A stretch of 64,000 nt of DNA, from NCBI GenBank assembly GCA_033558025.1, contig JAUCEF010000018.1, positions 1,612,001 to 1,676,000 of the forward strand, in the 5' to 3' direction. This DNA is from Phytophthora sp. 'mugwort'. Lineage: Eukaryota > Oomycota > Peronosporomycetes > Peronosporales > Peronosporaceae. The notes under the pieces are model-generated. The model did no database searches, was not told where the DNA came from, and worked only from the letters and a program-made list of their open reading frames with translations. Positions 41,775-53,018 of the stretch are shown here, in pieces. Positions within the stretch are counted from its first letter, which is position 1; each line of letters starts with the position of its first letter. Both the position numbers and the translations under genes were made by a program.

Positions 41775-42149
41775 AATTTGAAGACCTTATATATCGTGAC
41801 CTACAACTCAGACTTCTATCAGATTCGGATCACTGCAAAGCTCACTATCCTCTCTATTAAGTATATACATCAATTCCGCTCAGAGCCTTCAATTGAAAGA
41901 GATACACTTAAGCGAAAACGTAGTGTCCGCAAAAGTGGTGGCTGTGAGACAAACCAGTCGGGGCTGTGTACAAACAGCTGTCTGGCTGGACTCTTCAGCG
42001 GTAACTTACCCAATCTTTCATAATTAATTTCAGAATGGCATGTTATAATCTTTCCAATTCAGTATTACAAGAAAATTGTGTACTACTCCCTCTCGTCCGT
42101 AGTCTCGTTACTTGTCGTGTTGACCGTATCTCTAATGTCGGAGACGGTA

Positions 42150-43493
42150 GCAAGGTTCTACAGCTCTTGGACGGACGGTGCTGGTGTTGATTGCGGCGGA
42201 TGCACTCGATCAAGATACGCCCTCTCCTGTTAAGCACCTTTTTGTAAGCTCCAAGCCGTTCACGAGATGTGATGGCTCACAAGCCAGCATATATCTTCTC
42301 CTCCAAGTCGGCAACACGCGCCGGCGGGTCCATCGCAATCCTGTTCTTGAGTTCCCCCATATCATCTGGATCGGTTGTAGCTCGGGATGATAGGGGGGCG
42401 TGTACAGCACTTCGTGGGTGTAATGTCGGGCAATCGATACGGCCCGATACGTCGTCGGGGGCTTTGCCTAGATCACGGAGGTGTTAGATAATATATATAT
42501 ATATAAACAGTGGAAAGAATCATGAGCCCTTACCTGCGCAATTAGGCGCTCCAGTTGCTACTTAGTGTAGTCGTCATAGCCCACCGTGACGCCGCGTCCG
42601 TACAGCCACTCCACCATGGCGGCCTTGGACTTGGAGCTGGACGGAACAGGGTCTTCAATGACCTTGTGATACGCTGCGCCGGCCATGTGGATACGGCAGG
42701 ACCCGTAGCGACGCTTCAGTACCATACAAAGTTCCCCAAACCACGTTTCGAAGAGCTCGCCGGTGAAATTGCCGTGGTAATCTGAGTTGCCGTCGGCGAG
42801 GGCCAGCTTCGGATAGACTCCGGTACCCACTCCGCGTGTAACCTACCGTTCTTCAATACGGCACCCGCATCGACGATACAGAACTGCTGTCCCGCTCCAC
42901 TTGCTACATAACGTGGTGTGCTCTTCAGCAGCCAAATTGAGCCAGCCAAGTGGTTCACATTGCAATAACTTTCGTCTAAATAGACTTCCCTTAGCTTAGG
43001 ATACAAACGTGCTGTAAGATTTAATACAGTAGACGTGCCGAAAGGCAGCATTGGCCTCCGAGTCTGCTCTTGGATCTCGCCTTTGGCCGCGTACGTAGCT
43101 GATATCCATGCGCGTTATCTCGTCTCGCATCGTTCTCTCTGGAATGATCACACCTTTCAGATCTTCTATCGCTAGACAAATGTTTTTCGCTGTGGTTGGC
43201 TTCTTCAATATATTACGTTTCTTTCGAAAATCCGTAACGTATTCGTGATAATTTGCAGCCACCGATCTCGATCGGCGAACACGCTTGGCAGGAGGCGCAG
43301 TAAATGCGTCATCATCGTCGGAATTCCAGAGCGCTACTACGCGCACAACGGTGCTCTCTGACACGGCAAGATATTTGGCTACGCGTTCGCATACAGCTCG
43401 TCCAAGAGGGTCGAGCCGTTGCTGAGCTTCCGACAGAAAGTACTGATGGTCTCGCACAATCAGCATCTTCTTTTGGGGGTTCTTGTGGGTCAT
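42150..43493 (-). pseudogene. Tc1/mariner-like (DDE_3) transposase, inactivated
   Basis: Starts at 43493 (MTHKNPQKKML). N-terminal part: helix-turn-helix type region (VAKYLAVSESTVVRVVALW) and KKPTTAKNICLAIEDLKG. After a frameshift near 43040: REVYLDESYCNVNH, carrying the first catalytic Asp. Then DYHGNFTGELFETWFGELC, then IHMAGAAYHK, where the family has Asp at the Ala (MDGAxYHK). Last, YTPPYHPELQPIQMIWG, where the family has Glu at the Gln. Thus two of the three catalytic acids are replaced, and there are stops and frameshifts plus a TA microsatellite (about 42488-42505) in the coding path. C-terminal traces run to roughly 42150. The family is abundant in oomycete genomes. Confidence 0.85.
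42488..42505. repeat. TA microsatellite inside transposase pseudogene
   Basis: Run of alternating A and T in the middle of the former transposase reading path, consistent with decay after loss of selection. Confidence 0.8.
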
Positions 43494-43625
43494 GGTAACT
43501 TCAGTAATGCGCTACCGGCACTGGCTGGATGGAATTTATGCCGTCCGAGAGCCAACGATTTCATTTTTGGTGCTGCTGCTGCCGTGCGTTAAGTTTTAAG
43601 TAAGCTACCTTAAGTTCGTGTATAT

Positions 43626-43653
43626 GGTGTGTCAGTTCAACTCGCCAGTACGA
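43626..43653. repeat. Tc1/mariner terminal inverted repeat (5' side of transposase)
   Basis: The minus strand reads TCGTACTGGCGAGTTGAACT then GACACACC. It lies directly inside the TA duplication at 43654-43655. Confidence 0.8.
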
Positions 43654-44093
43654 TAACAGGATGCCCCGCCTGTCGTCGTCCAAGAATCCAGTCCCGATTT
43701 CTTTCTTCGGCCTTGTAGGCAGCTTTGGTGGGGACCTTTTCAGCTTGGTCACGCACTGGGTGCCCTTGTGAGCCGCAGCGACATGCTTCTTCAGCGTGCT
43801 ATACGCAATCTTCTCTTAGTGCTGGCCATCTTCGTGCTGAACCCAGCGAGAACCTCTTGCACAGCTGCATCCAGCTCCAGTTCAGTGTAGCCGGCGCGCG
43901 TACCCATTCGATGGCAAAGAGGTTGAGCGCTGGGGGGGGGGGGCTTGTGGCTGGCGAAAATTGGTCTACTGGACCAAATATAAGTGCTTGAGGGTTTCTC
44001 CCAAACCCAGCTGTTTCTATTTAATTAAATCAAATCGACCACTTGATCGATACATCTTCGGCATTGGTTGAGAACGGCGTGACTACTAAACTG

Positions 44094-46996
44094 GTAAAAG
44101 CTCCCAAACTGACCATTTGCCTTACTGGCAGCTAATGCACCGATGGTTGGCGCTGAAATTTGCAAAGAGAGACTGGCGTTTCACTTCAATGCGAACCCAG
44201 TTCCCTCAAGCTCCCTGCCAAGATGATCGCTGCACCTCGCCCTCCAGCCGCTGCATCCTTCGCCAACAGGGAGGTGGCGGCTGGTGTGGATCGTCAAGTG
44301 CAATATGTCTCTCGTTTGCGAGAGGAGCTGGCTCGACGGTACAAATATATACCGCATGTGCATCGTCTTCCTTACTCAATTTGACTGACCAACAAACCTC
44401 CTACTGTGATATGCACCATATATACCAGCTTACGGCCCGCCTAAGTAAAACTCTGCTGCGTTATATGGAGGGTGTGGCGCGCGCGTCAAGCGTGTAATCG
44501 CGGGTGATGTCCCAGCTCGCTTTGGACTCGGTGGAGCCATGCCTCAGAGCACTATATTGCAAGAACGCCTCACGGTTACACATCCGTGCTGCGTGGTACG
44601 TTAAATCTGCTGCAGTACTGACAAGTGCGTCACTACAGCAACACCGCTGGTCAGTATGGCGTCTTTGACCCGTGTAGGTTTTCTGTGGTGTACACACCCG
44701 ATAAACGGTTAGATGGACATTGGCCACTCACCGCATAGTAAAAACACGTATCTCTTGCGACACGCTGTCGGAAGATCTCCCGTTGCGATCTCTCATTGCA
44801 GCTTCTTCCCCGCGGGACGCGCGGCGGAGGCGCTACCGAGGCGATAATTGCTCAGACAATCCCAAGGAGGCACCCCTTGCTGGTCACGCCGATGAAGCCG
44901 ACACCGTACTCGCAATGCTGAAGTCATTTCACGTAACCAAGCGCAACACGGCGAAATGCATGGGTATATAGGCTTACAAAATTCGCTACAGGCTCTTAGA
45001 ATGCAGCTCCGATGTGTGCATTGAGTCCAGTGAATTTAAGTGCGCATCGCTGGTAAGCTGTTTTCAAACAGACCTTGTATCTATCTACATGTTTGGGGAG
45101 CACACCTCGGGGGAGTCTCGCCGAAGCGCAAGAAGTTGACAAGACGCACAAGCAGTTCTGTGGGGAGATGGCAGATCATCACCACCGCTCGATGGGCATT
45201 CTCCACGCGCTGGCTCCATTTGTTTACCCCGCTGACAGACTTGCCAAACCTAGAATGTGTCGAGAACTTCGTGAACCATTACGCTCGCACGAACTAGGAC
45301 AACTACGATCGTATCAAGGGACTGAAGGACTGAACCCACGCGGGGCCATTGGCGAAGAAGAAACGGAACAACTATTTACGGTTCGGGTGGGGGTTAGACC
45401 GCGAATGTAAGCCTGTTATGGGCAACGATTCGGACGAGAAGCGGTTTATCGTCGGTTTAATGACAAAAACGTTGATGGAAAAGCCGCGATTTACAAGATG
45501 GACTATCGCGAATACTCAGTTCTTGTGGTAGTGTGTCAGATTGTCCCCAAGTAGTGGCGTTGTTTGTTATTTCTCAAAGACCCAGCCTGTGATCGAAGTT
45601 GCTTTGCTTTCCATAAGCCGTTGTTTTGTACTTCTGGGTCGCACACAAGCCTATGATAGTTCAATATGCAATGACTAATGCAGACTAAGTCCATTTAATG
45701 CGCTACCCTCTGTGTTTGGCGATAATCCTCGATTCCAATCGCTATGTTGTTTCATCCACATGCCATGGAGAAGGTTCACAAAACGATTAAGAATTCCCCT
45801 CGGTTGTGTTGGCTGCTATAGTGCGTGATATATACGATATGCTCTTTGCGCGGAGCGAAATGGAGCTTTGCCAGATTCGGGACCCAATTTTGATAAAATG
45901 GTTGATACACCCATTTCTGAAGGGGTTTGCGCAATACACGACGACGTAGTGGGCTTCTGCAAGTTGCAATTCTTCGTCGCTTCACGTGGTTTCGCATCCA
46001 CTAGCAACCCTCGCAAGGATATTTAACGCGCTGCTCAGAGGGACTACGCGCTAAAACGTCGCCTGAAAATGGGCCCCTTGTGGCGGGAGCTTAGCCACTG
46101 CTGCGAAACCCATTCGTCTAATAACCGGTAGTTTCGGTTTGAAGTCGTTCTCAGGCAACCCTCATACGACGCGTTGGTGAACGATACGTGAGAACCTGCT
46201 AGGTCTCTGGAGCGGCACTCCACTTCAGACTGCATACGCAGGAGGCCCTACATCCGGCGGCGTGTCGCCCAGCTAAGCACATTGTAGTAGCACCCAACAC
46301 GCGATATGAACAAGGCATAGCGGTGTCAGCTCAAAGGGAGGAGACTATGCACAAATGGAAGCCCAGGGGCAACCATGGGGGATGACAGGTCGACGTGGAC
46401 GTCAAGTTGTGCCCGTGCAACTATCACTTTGCTTTTGGAGTTTGCGTTCTTCGCGTTACGGGTGGTGGACCATGTCGATAGCCGGGAGAAACATACTTGT
46501 CAGTTGCAAGAAGCGCAAGCGATCAGCTGCTAGGCCAACCTATGCTTGGGAGCGCTCGCGTATGGTGAGTCCTGCACTAATTTTAGAGCGGACCAGCATA
46601 CGCAAAACGGCTTGATAGCCGCGCCCGAGTGCCGACTCATGACGAGGCAACATGTGGTAAACGTATCCACCGATGGCAAAGTTTGGGCACGTCCTTTAAC
46701 ATGACCCACTTCGTTCCAGTTTATGACTCAGGTTACATTGAGTGCGAGCCGGGGATGATCGAAATCAGCATCTCCTCGGTTGTACGTGGTAGATAGCAGC
46801 CCATACATTGGCTCGCTTGGTATAAATCAGACTCGATCATGTGCTGGATACTTCGGTAGTCTGGCATAATTGGAATCGCTTCCAGCACCCGGCCAACGAG
46901 AGATACGTGTTATGCATATGGTAGTGGGGTAAGTGTATACAGTGTACTCCAAGCAATGACCACACTACAGATGGCTCTGAATTTGTGTGTGGATGT
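44094..46996. other. Intergenic, unassigned; no gene recognised
   Basis: Only short frames on both strands. The longest, at 44117-44497 and 45075-45410 on plus, show no motif I know. The stretch at 45640-45960 (plus) reads with few interruptions as RYVVSSTCHGEGSQ.. and MLFARSEMELCQIRDPILIKWLIHP, which could be an old mobile-element protein, but I cannot name the family. Confidence 0.4.
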
Positions 46997-47052
46997 TAAT
47001 TAGTCCAACCCTCGACAAATTAGTTAACTCAATTTGTGAGGGTTGCATTAAT
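46997..47052. repeat. Near-perfect 56 bp palindrome
   Basis: TAATTAGTCCAACCCTCGAC leads into AAATT, then the centre AGTTAACT, then CAATTTGTGAGGGTTG and CATTAAT. The arms pair with one unpaired base and a few mismatches. It could be a MITE remnant reduced to its two ends, or a hairpin/cruciform site. No coding frame crosses it. Confidence 0.65.
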
Positions 47053-49249
47053 CCCACATGCACGTAGCCCTGTTTGTTCTGTTAGATAGGCTTCTCAAAA
47101 TCACGTTCGTTCCCTCACTCGTCGCACGCACACTTGAACGAAATCTCGCCACCATAACTGATAGTAAGCTGGGTTTGGCCTTCGCATCTTCAATCACGAT
47201 AGCGATCACTTTAACGCCCTCCCGGGGTTGCGTCTCGATGAGAGCCACTTAAGGATAGCAAGAAAGGATAGTTTCCGCTTTTTCATTTCAGTGAGCTTGG
47301 TCGGGCTAGCCCTCCGTAACTGCGTCAAACTCGCTCAGTCTGCCTGCGTACTCACCCAGCACTCGCCCCCAACGTTTAGGAAAGCAGTAATGTATACACC
47401 AAAAAAACAGCTTGAGACTCTTTCGCCCGCGGGGAGTTTTAGCACACCTCTTTCAATTCGCCACAGTCTGGAGTACAACGTATATATATATAAGCGCGGT
47501 GTTGCTTTGTCTATTCATGAAGCAGTCCCCGAAGCATTTGCATGCATCGCCATCGCCAATATCCCGAGATGCAATACACTTAGGTACCTCGGACTCTACA
47601 ATGCGCACGACGCCTTCCGGCCATTTCGACTTCTCGCATGTAATGATGGAGTCTTTGCTGGCTTTCTCGTAGTTAGGCCGACGCGCATGCAACGCCTTCA
47701 GGTGCTCTTTTACATATCGCAAACAGAATAATAATGTTGTTTTTTTCGCCTGGCGTGATATATCTGAATGCCGCTACGCGTGATCGCACACTTTGCTTGA
47801 TTGCTACACTCCCTCGAGCAGGGTACATGCATGCTTCCTTGACGGTTCACCTGATGTCTAATTTTAGCGCGCGCAAAGCGAATCGGTATTTTGATGTATC
47901 CCTGGACAGCAACCAAGCCCGGGTCGCTGGACATATCAGTATCGGGTTCAATAAGCTCCAGAGAGCTATCACATATTCCCCGCGTGGGCAAGGTGGTACA
48001 GCGCTGTTCAGCGAGGCGGTGCAATTTCCAGTGAACGTAGCTTCGTTCCGGGCGTCAGCAAACGTTCCGCATCCTGCTGCTGTATCTCAAGGCCATCGCC
48101 AGACTGCTGCGAGCTGCCGATATCGATTTCCCCGCGTGAAGATCGATGCTGACGCGCATCAGCCTCGACGACCGGTTGGATGGCGGCTGGGATATGTGCT
48201 ATGAGAAGACTAGCACTGCTGGGAGCATTAAAGCTCCCAGCTACCAAGCGGTACGTCCGCTGCTTTCGCCACTTGCCGCTGCCCTCCTTGCTTGATTTGC
48301 CGAGGTGACCGACGCGCCGCTTTATCGTCCTATATAGGGACTGTACTTCGTCCGTGTCGACGCAGATAGGCGACGCATCGTCCTCAACCTCGTCGACGCA
48401 TTGGACGACGGTAACTCGATCGTGTCGCCTGCGCGGATGGTCTCTCGGGGAAGCCCTGATGCGCTCAGTTTTTCCTGGCATCTTGTTACTGATGGTGCCG
48501 GGCTCTGGGGAGCTAGCTGCGGTCCGGACAATGAGGGCGGACCGCGATATGCCCGGGCGTTGAACCTACCACTCAATTCACCTTCTAGCAGCCATCGCTT
48601 CACTGTGCAGCACATCTCTCGCAGCTCTACGATCTTTCGTGACTGGCTGCCTGCGGCAGCGCTAAACAAAAAAGCTGCTTCGCACGTAGCACGCATTAAT
48701 GTGGTGCATTTACCGTGTTGGTCAGATTTATACTTGTGCTTGTAAGGTTTTCTCCTATATTGCCGTGCTTGTGTGAGGTGGATGGGGCGGTGAGGCGCCC
48801 ATAGCTCTGCATGGATTCACTCGTCAATGAAGAGAACGACGACCGCTCAACCGCCAGCCACCTGCCTTCTTAAGGACAATGCTCACCTGCACGATTGGTA
48901 AAGGTGTCTCGTCTTGGTCAGAGAAAAATGCTCGTCAATCCTCGTCTAGCTACTCGGATGGGCGTCCCGCTAGTAGGGTGTGCCAGTCACCGGCTTAACC
49001 TAGCCGTTAACGAGAGGCAAGGCATCCGCGGACGACGTTTACTTGATATAACCCCTCTTTGTTGAAGCTGCGAAGCCTCATCCACTCAGCAGGGCTTCGG
49101 CGAGTGTGTGGTCATTGTCGTAAATATTTGGTCAGGTTAATGCTAACATTGTATTTTTTTGCAATATCGTTTGTGATTATAGTGTCAATACGGACCTTCG
49201 GCCAGCCATTCACCAGTATATTCGATGGGGGGTCTACCTTCGCAATGCT
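47053..49249. other. Intergenic, unassigned; no gene recognised
   Basis: Open frames of 90-170 codons occur on both strands (for example plus 47228-47731 and minus 48008-48481), but they overlap one another and show no motif I recognise. A TATATATATATA run lies near 47482-47493. Confidence 0.4.
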
Positions 49250-49291
49250 GAACGCTGCTTTGATCCTCTTGAACGCTGCTTTGATCCTCTG
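49250..49291. repeat. 21 bp tandem duplication
   Basis: GAACGCTGCTTTGATCCTCT plus one base occurs twice in direct succession (49250 and 49271). Confidence 0.8.
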
Positions 49292-49749
49292 CCATTCATC
49301 GACGCCGACGACGAAGACATCGCGCGACCACTGCCTTGCGTCTAAGCGGTGACTACGCGCCACCTCGGCGAGCTGAAGAACGCGGAGTCAGCCTCGAAAA
49401 CCTGTAGGGCAGCGATGTCGACCTTCTCGACGTGATGTCTACCTTTTCGACGTTCGAGTGTTGTTCGACGGTTCCATTTCGATAAGGGGGTCGTATTGTA
49501 TGCCATTTCTCTATATGAACGTTTGACTTAATTCTGTATATGTAAATATTGTCTACCGCCCCGAGTTGAGGTGGCGAGCGTGCGAGCGCAGAAAGGTTAA
49601 TGCAAGCGCTCGTCCGAGCGGACAAGGCATCGCTAGAGCGCTTCCAAGCCTCTCCACAAAGCGCTGACGCCACAGAGGACGCCGAGGAAGAAGCGCCAGC
49701 GTCGATTGCTTTGAGCACCTCCAGAAGTGCTGCCGCCTTAAGGAGCGGT

Positions 49750-49925
49750 AGCCGGTGTACGACTTTCTGTCAACACCCCGCGAACGTTGAACGTCGTTTA
49801 GCGAATTCTTCAGCGCTGCTCGAACGACATTCTACCAGCAGCGCCAATCTCTCCAGCCGTACATGCTGGAGATTCTGTTGTTCTGTCGCTAGAACATTGG
49901 ATACTAGGACTCACGCACCGTCAAA
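49750..49925 (+). pseudogene. hAT transposase C-terminal dimerisation domain fragment
   Basis: One plus frame with stops reads VYDFLSTPRER-stop-TSFSEFFSAARTTFYQ, then QRQSLQPYMLEILLFCR-stop-NIGY. This matches the hAT C-terminal pattern: a small-residue/SER region, FSAAR, an R-x-SL-x-P core, a ML-E-x-LLF helix and a terminal N-x-x-W/Y. Three stops show that it is dead. I could not find the RNase-H-like catalytic part upstream; the adjacent 49.3-49.7 kb carries no clear hAT motif. Confidence 0.6.
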
Positions 49926-51010
49926 AGCGTTGCGTAAGCGGTAGGTAGCTTCTACAGCTGAATGGATTTAATAATCTACTTGTTTCTACTCCGCATTGAA
50001 TAGTATATTCTTTTTCTGTTAGTCCCTGTATCGGTGATCTATTCCACGTCGCGCTTACAATATAACAATGCAATAATCGGCTGCCCTGGATGAGACATCG
50101 CAGCATTAGATGCCAGCTCACAAGAATGCATCCAAAAGACCATTTGACTGTGAAGCATCGATACCCGACAACACAATCATACCACCGTAGCAGTAAGAAG
50201 CGCTAAACACCGAGAAGGGAATTGGACCACAACCAGCACGATAGATATATAATAGTGGCTTTTCAGTAATAATGACATTCTCTATCATTGCTGCTACCTT
50301 CGTCACACCAGATTGACGGAGCACCTCTCTACCATAACCTTGAGCGTACCGCGGAAAGTGAGACAACCGACAGGCTACGTTCCAAAGCACGGTGTCAGTC
50401 CTCGAGCTCGACGAGTTTAGCTAGGTCGTCTCGACTGTCGTCAGACCGTCAACCCGGTCGATAACATTGCACGCGGGAAGGAATTATGGATCTATATTAC
50501 GGGCAGTAAATGTGGCGAAATACATATACCCACTGCTTGTTTCTAGCTCTTATACGGCAATACAATCATAATTCAACGGGAGACACTCCTCTCGGAAGCA
50601 GGAGAGCTGCACGTTGCGCGTGAGTTCGAGCGCAAACAGGCGAAATCTCTAGCGCGCAGTCAAAGGTGGAGCCAACCCTCACAATTATCATGCGGTCGAA
50701 GGCAGCTTGCTCTGGCGGCGACGGATAATTGCAATAGGTGTCCCCAGTTCGAATATCACGGTACGAATTTGCAGCACAACGCTTGTCTAAGATGGTGTAC
50801 GACCGTTCGAGCTCCGATGCCGTCTCCGTGCGACGTGTTCCCGGCGCTCTTCGGTGTGCGATCGTCTGGTCACCCAAGTGCTGCGTCTGGCAGTGTCACA
50901 CATGGTGACAATCCTCCAGCCAATATACCGCGTTTGCCGCCTCATCACACGCTGTGGGCGCCCAGTAAGCTGATGGTGACGTCGAATACGGGTGCATGTG
51001 AGTCGCACAT
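49926..51010. other. Intergenic, unassigned
   Basis: Short frames only. A minus frame at 50566-50877 (RTGDTYCNYPSPPEQAAFDR) and one at 50118-50390 have no recognisable domain. Probably further decayed mobile DNA. Confidence 0.35.
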
Positions 51011-51300
51011 TGTGGAAAGTGGGCGTCGTGATACATTCCTGACTTGATGAACAGGATGTAGGGTTATCAAATAGAAGCAGCGCAGTATAGCCGCAACGAC
51101 GAGATGGCAACAAGGTGGGGTGTCATGGAGGCGAGCAGGAAGCCCACCATGATCTGCACGTGTAGTCGCATGCAATAGTATTTTTTCATAATCTCCATTG
51201 CCGTTCACTTTCCTTTCCTCACCATCGACCTCAAGCCAGTCTTCATCACTACGATTCGACTATCTCGCCGCTATTTCCTCTGCTGGGCTTCACTTCCAGT
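51011..51300 (+). repeat. copia 5' LTR (about 290 bp)
   Basis: Starts TGTGGAAAGTGGGCGTCGTG. It aligns through CATGGAGGCGRGCAGGA, the T-run and TTCACTTTCC, to TCTGCTGGGCTTCACTTC with the 3' copy. It lacks about 430 bp present in the 3' copy at the CACCRTCGATC position. Confidence 0.75.
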
Positions 51301-51479
51301 AGTTCCAACTACTACTATAAACGTTCGCTGGAACTGGGTTTCCTGCGTGGGGAACTAAGTGCGGCTGGTTCCTGACGTCAAGTGGCTTCGGGACGCGGCC
51401 AACGAGCCGACGCTGAACGCGGCGGAAGTCATGGCCGAGAAGAACGCTGCAACGGCGGCGGCGGCTACAACGTCACATC

Positions 51480-52450
51480 CAGGATCTCACCCGCTGTGGC
51501 ATATGTTTCTACCCTGATTCACGATCCCTGGTGGAGAAGATTGCGATCACAATAATTCTGGCTGCATTTGGTGAGAAGCTGTCTGCGGCCGTGTACTTTC
51601 TGGCGCATCCGACATCGTCATGCACTACCTTGCATGGCTACAACACGAAGTGCAGTGCAAGTATTGGTGCGCCCATGGTAGAATGTCTCTCTATCTAGAT
51701 GGCGACGAGCCTATGCTGGAGCGCATCAAAACTACTCGGCGTGTCTTGAATTATTTTTCAGAATTTCACGTAGAAGTTGGAGATGAGGAGTAGCAGCAAA
51801 TATTCATGCACAGTATGGACCCTGCGTAGAATGGGTTTGTTTCAGTGCTCGAAGCGTCTCCCGCGTTCGAGAACATGCTGACGCACTGTCAGACAGAAGT
51901 GATCCGTTGAGAGCAGCGAAAGGGGGTCGGCCGATAAGTCGTGCATCAAGTGGCAACAAGGTGGCTGCTGTTTTCACTGCTGAGCAGAAGTTCGGGAAGA
52001 ATAGAGACACCAAGTCTAAGATTAAGTAGGATCTGTCGAAAGGGAAGTGTTTCAACTGCCAGCAAATTGGACCTTTCACAAGAGGCTGTATATGGCTACC
52101 AGCGCCGTTAAGAAGAGAGCTATCATCATGGCGTCCTTGGTCGAGGACGATGGCATTGACAGTAGAAGTAAATGGATCGTAGAGCCGGTCATATGACGGG
52201 CCATCTAGAGACCTCATCAGTGTCCGCAAGCTCGTGGAGCCTCGCATGTTGGGACGGTGTCCGGTCACATTCTAGTGGCAATTGCAGTTGCTGCGCGACG
52301 GAAGGATGTCTGCGAGCTGCAAGAAGTGCTGTTCGTTCGCGGCCTGGCACGTAATTTGATCTCGGTGGTTGCCGTGTACGAGAAACGGGATGAAAGTGGT
52401 GTCAAAGGCGTTCCGTGTGTGATCCGGCCGCCTAACGGAATCACATTGGA
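51480..52450 (+). pseudogene. copia gag and protease remains
   Basis: Gag traces: REHADALSDRSDPL and AAVFTAEQKFGK, followed by a zinc knuckle GKCFNCQQIGPFTRGC in which the family His is Pro. A protease-like region follows: SKWIV before the expected DSGA site, then LQEVLFVRGLARNLISVV. Frameshifts and stops are present. The gag of copia packages the RNA; the protease matures the polyprotein. Confidence 0.65.
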
Positions 52451-52461
52451 GGCATCGCGCT

Positions 52462-53018
52462 AGTCAGTCAATAACCTGGTCCGCCAAGTACGTCACAGGT
52501 ATATTGGCGTTTGTACCATTGACCGTGACATTTCGATGATCGCTCGGTTGCCGCGCTCAACTTTGACGTTTTGCCGCGGACTACGGGGTGAGGAAATTCT
52601 GCAATGTCTCCCGAGAGCATTGTCGGACTTCAGAAATTTCACCCAATCGTTCGGTACGTACGCCTTAAGTCTGGCGGCGATGCAATCCTTTACGCCTCCA
52701 ATTGCGCACAGGAGCTCCTCTCACATTACCTCCAAGGGAAAGGATCCCACAGCAATATTAACAATCCCCGTGTATCCATCTCGCGACGTCACATGCGCCG
52801 GACCCACGTAGTCAATGACTAACAGCAATTGATATTCTTCAACAGACGCTTGTCCTTGGACGGAAATGAACACTGCTCGGTCTTTCCACGCATGCACATC
52901 GGGAAGGTCTGGCCCATGACACCATGCCACGGTATTTTGAGATCGGTAAGCACGTGACGAAGACTCTGAATGTTAAAATGGCCCAATCGATGGTGCCACG
53001 TCTCAACGTACATGTGGC
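52462..53018 (-). pseudogene. copia integrase segment, inverted relative to the rest of the element
   Basis: The minus strand reads TWHHRLGHFNIQSLRHVL and PMCMRGKTEQCSF (gag-pre-integrase, HHCC zinc motif), then LLLIDYVGPAHVTSRDGYTG, KSDNALG, and QNVKVERGNRAIIEMSRSM (integrase core, catalytic D..D..E region). Protease remains to the left and reverse transcriptase remains to the right are both on plus. Confidence 0.8.

Larger units (their letters stand above)
41747..43653 (-). mobile_element. Tc1/mariner-type element, 1907 bp, complete ends, inserted in pogo-like transposase
   Basis: Removing 41747-43653 and one TA rejoins the host frame seamlessly (GGGCATCCTGTTA-ACCGCCGTGATG, protein GHPV-NRRDV). 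TA dinucleotides at 41745-41746 and 43654-43655 are the target duplication expected of this superfamily. The ends are imperfect inverted repeats of about 28 bp: TAGTCACGGCGGGACGAAGT at 41747, and TCGTACTGGCGAGTTGAACT reading the minus strand from 43653, both followed by GACACAC. The element encodes a decayed transposase on the minus strand. Confidence 0.88.
40850..43907 (-). pseudogene. pogo/CENP-B-like transposase, split by an insertion and frameshifted
   Basis: Reading the minus strand from 43907: MGTRAGYTELELDAAVQEVL, then after frame changes STLKKHVAAAHKGT and NRDWILGRRQAGHPV, a psq/CENP-B helix-turn-helix region. This breaks at 43654 and resumes at 41744 with NRRDVLEKAQHIAQLV, then SGWLHCFMEHHPSLSMRSSR. 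Next come DDE_1 remains: VFNVNETAID (family usually has D where N stands), FHLSFVACGRASGFIIPPLFIFSGK, DGCSSHISLQAVDV, LRVIIVCLP and FKNSRKALIDKL. Coding traces fade near 40850. In this family the protein cuts and joins the transposon ends. Here multiple frameshifts, the internal insertion and the D-to-N change make it dead. Confidence 0.75.
40476..44093 (-). mobile_element. pogo/Tigger-like DNA transposon, degenerate, interrupted by Tc1/mariner element
   Basis: The outer boundaries are proposed from the inverted motif CAGTTTAGTAG at 40476 (plus orientation) and 44083-44093 (minus orientation). CAGT is a common start for pogo-type ends. A further direct copy sits at 40285, and a looser inverted copy just outside the right end, so the true limits may be a little wider. 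I could not identify a clean TA target duplication. The transposase remains inside run on the minus strand. Confidence 0.45.

Noticed and set aside
47228..48745. Overlapping 90-167 codon frames on both strands as genes
   Set aside because: They overlap each other on opposite strands without a recognisable motif; treated as chance frames.
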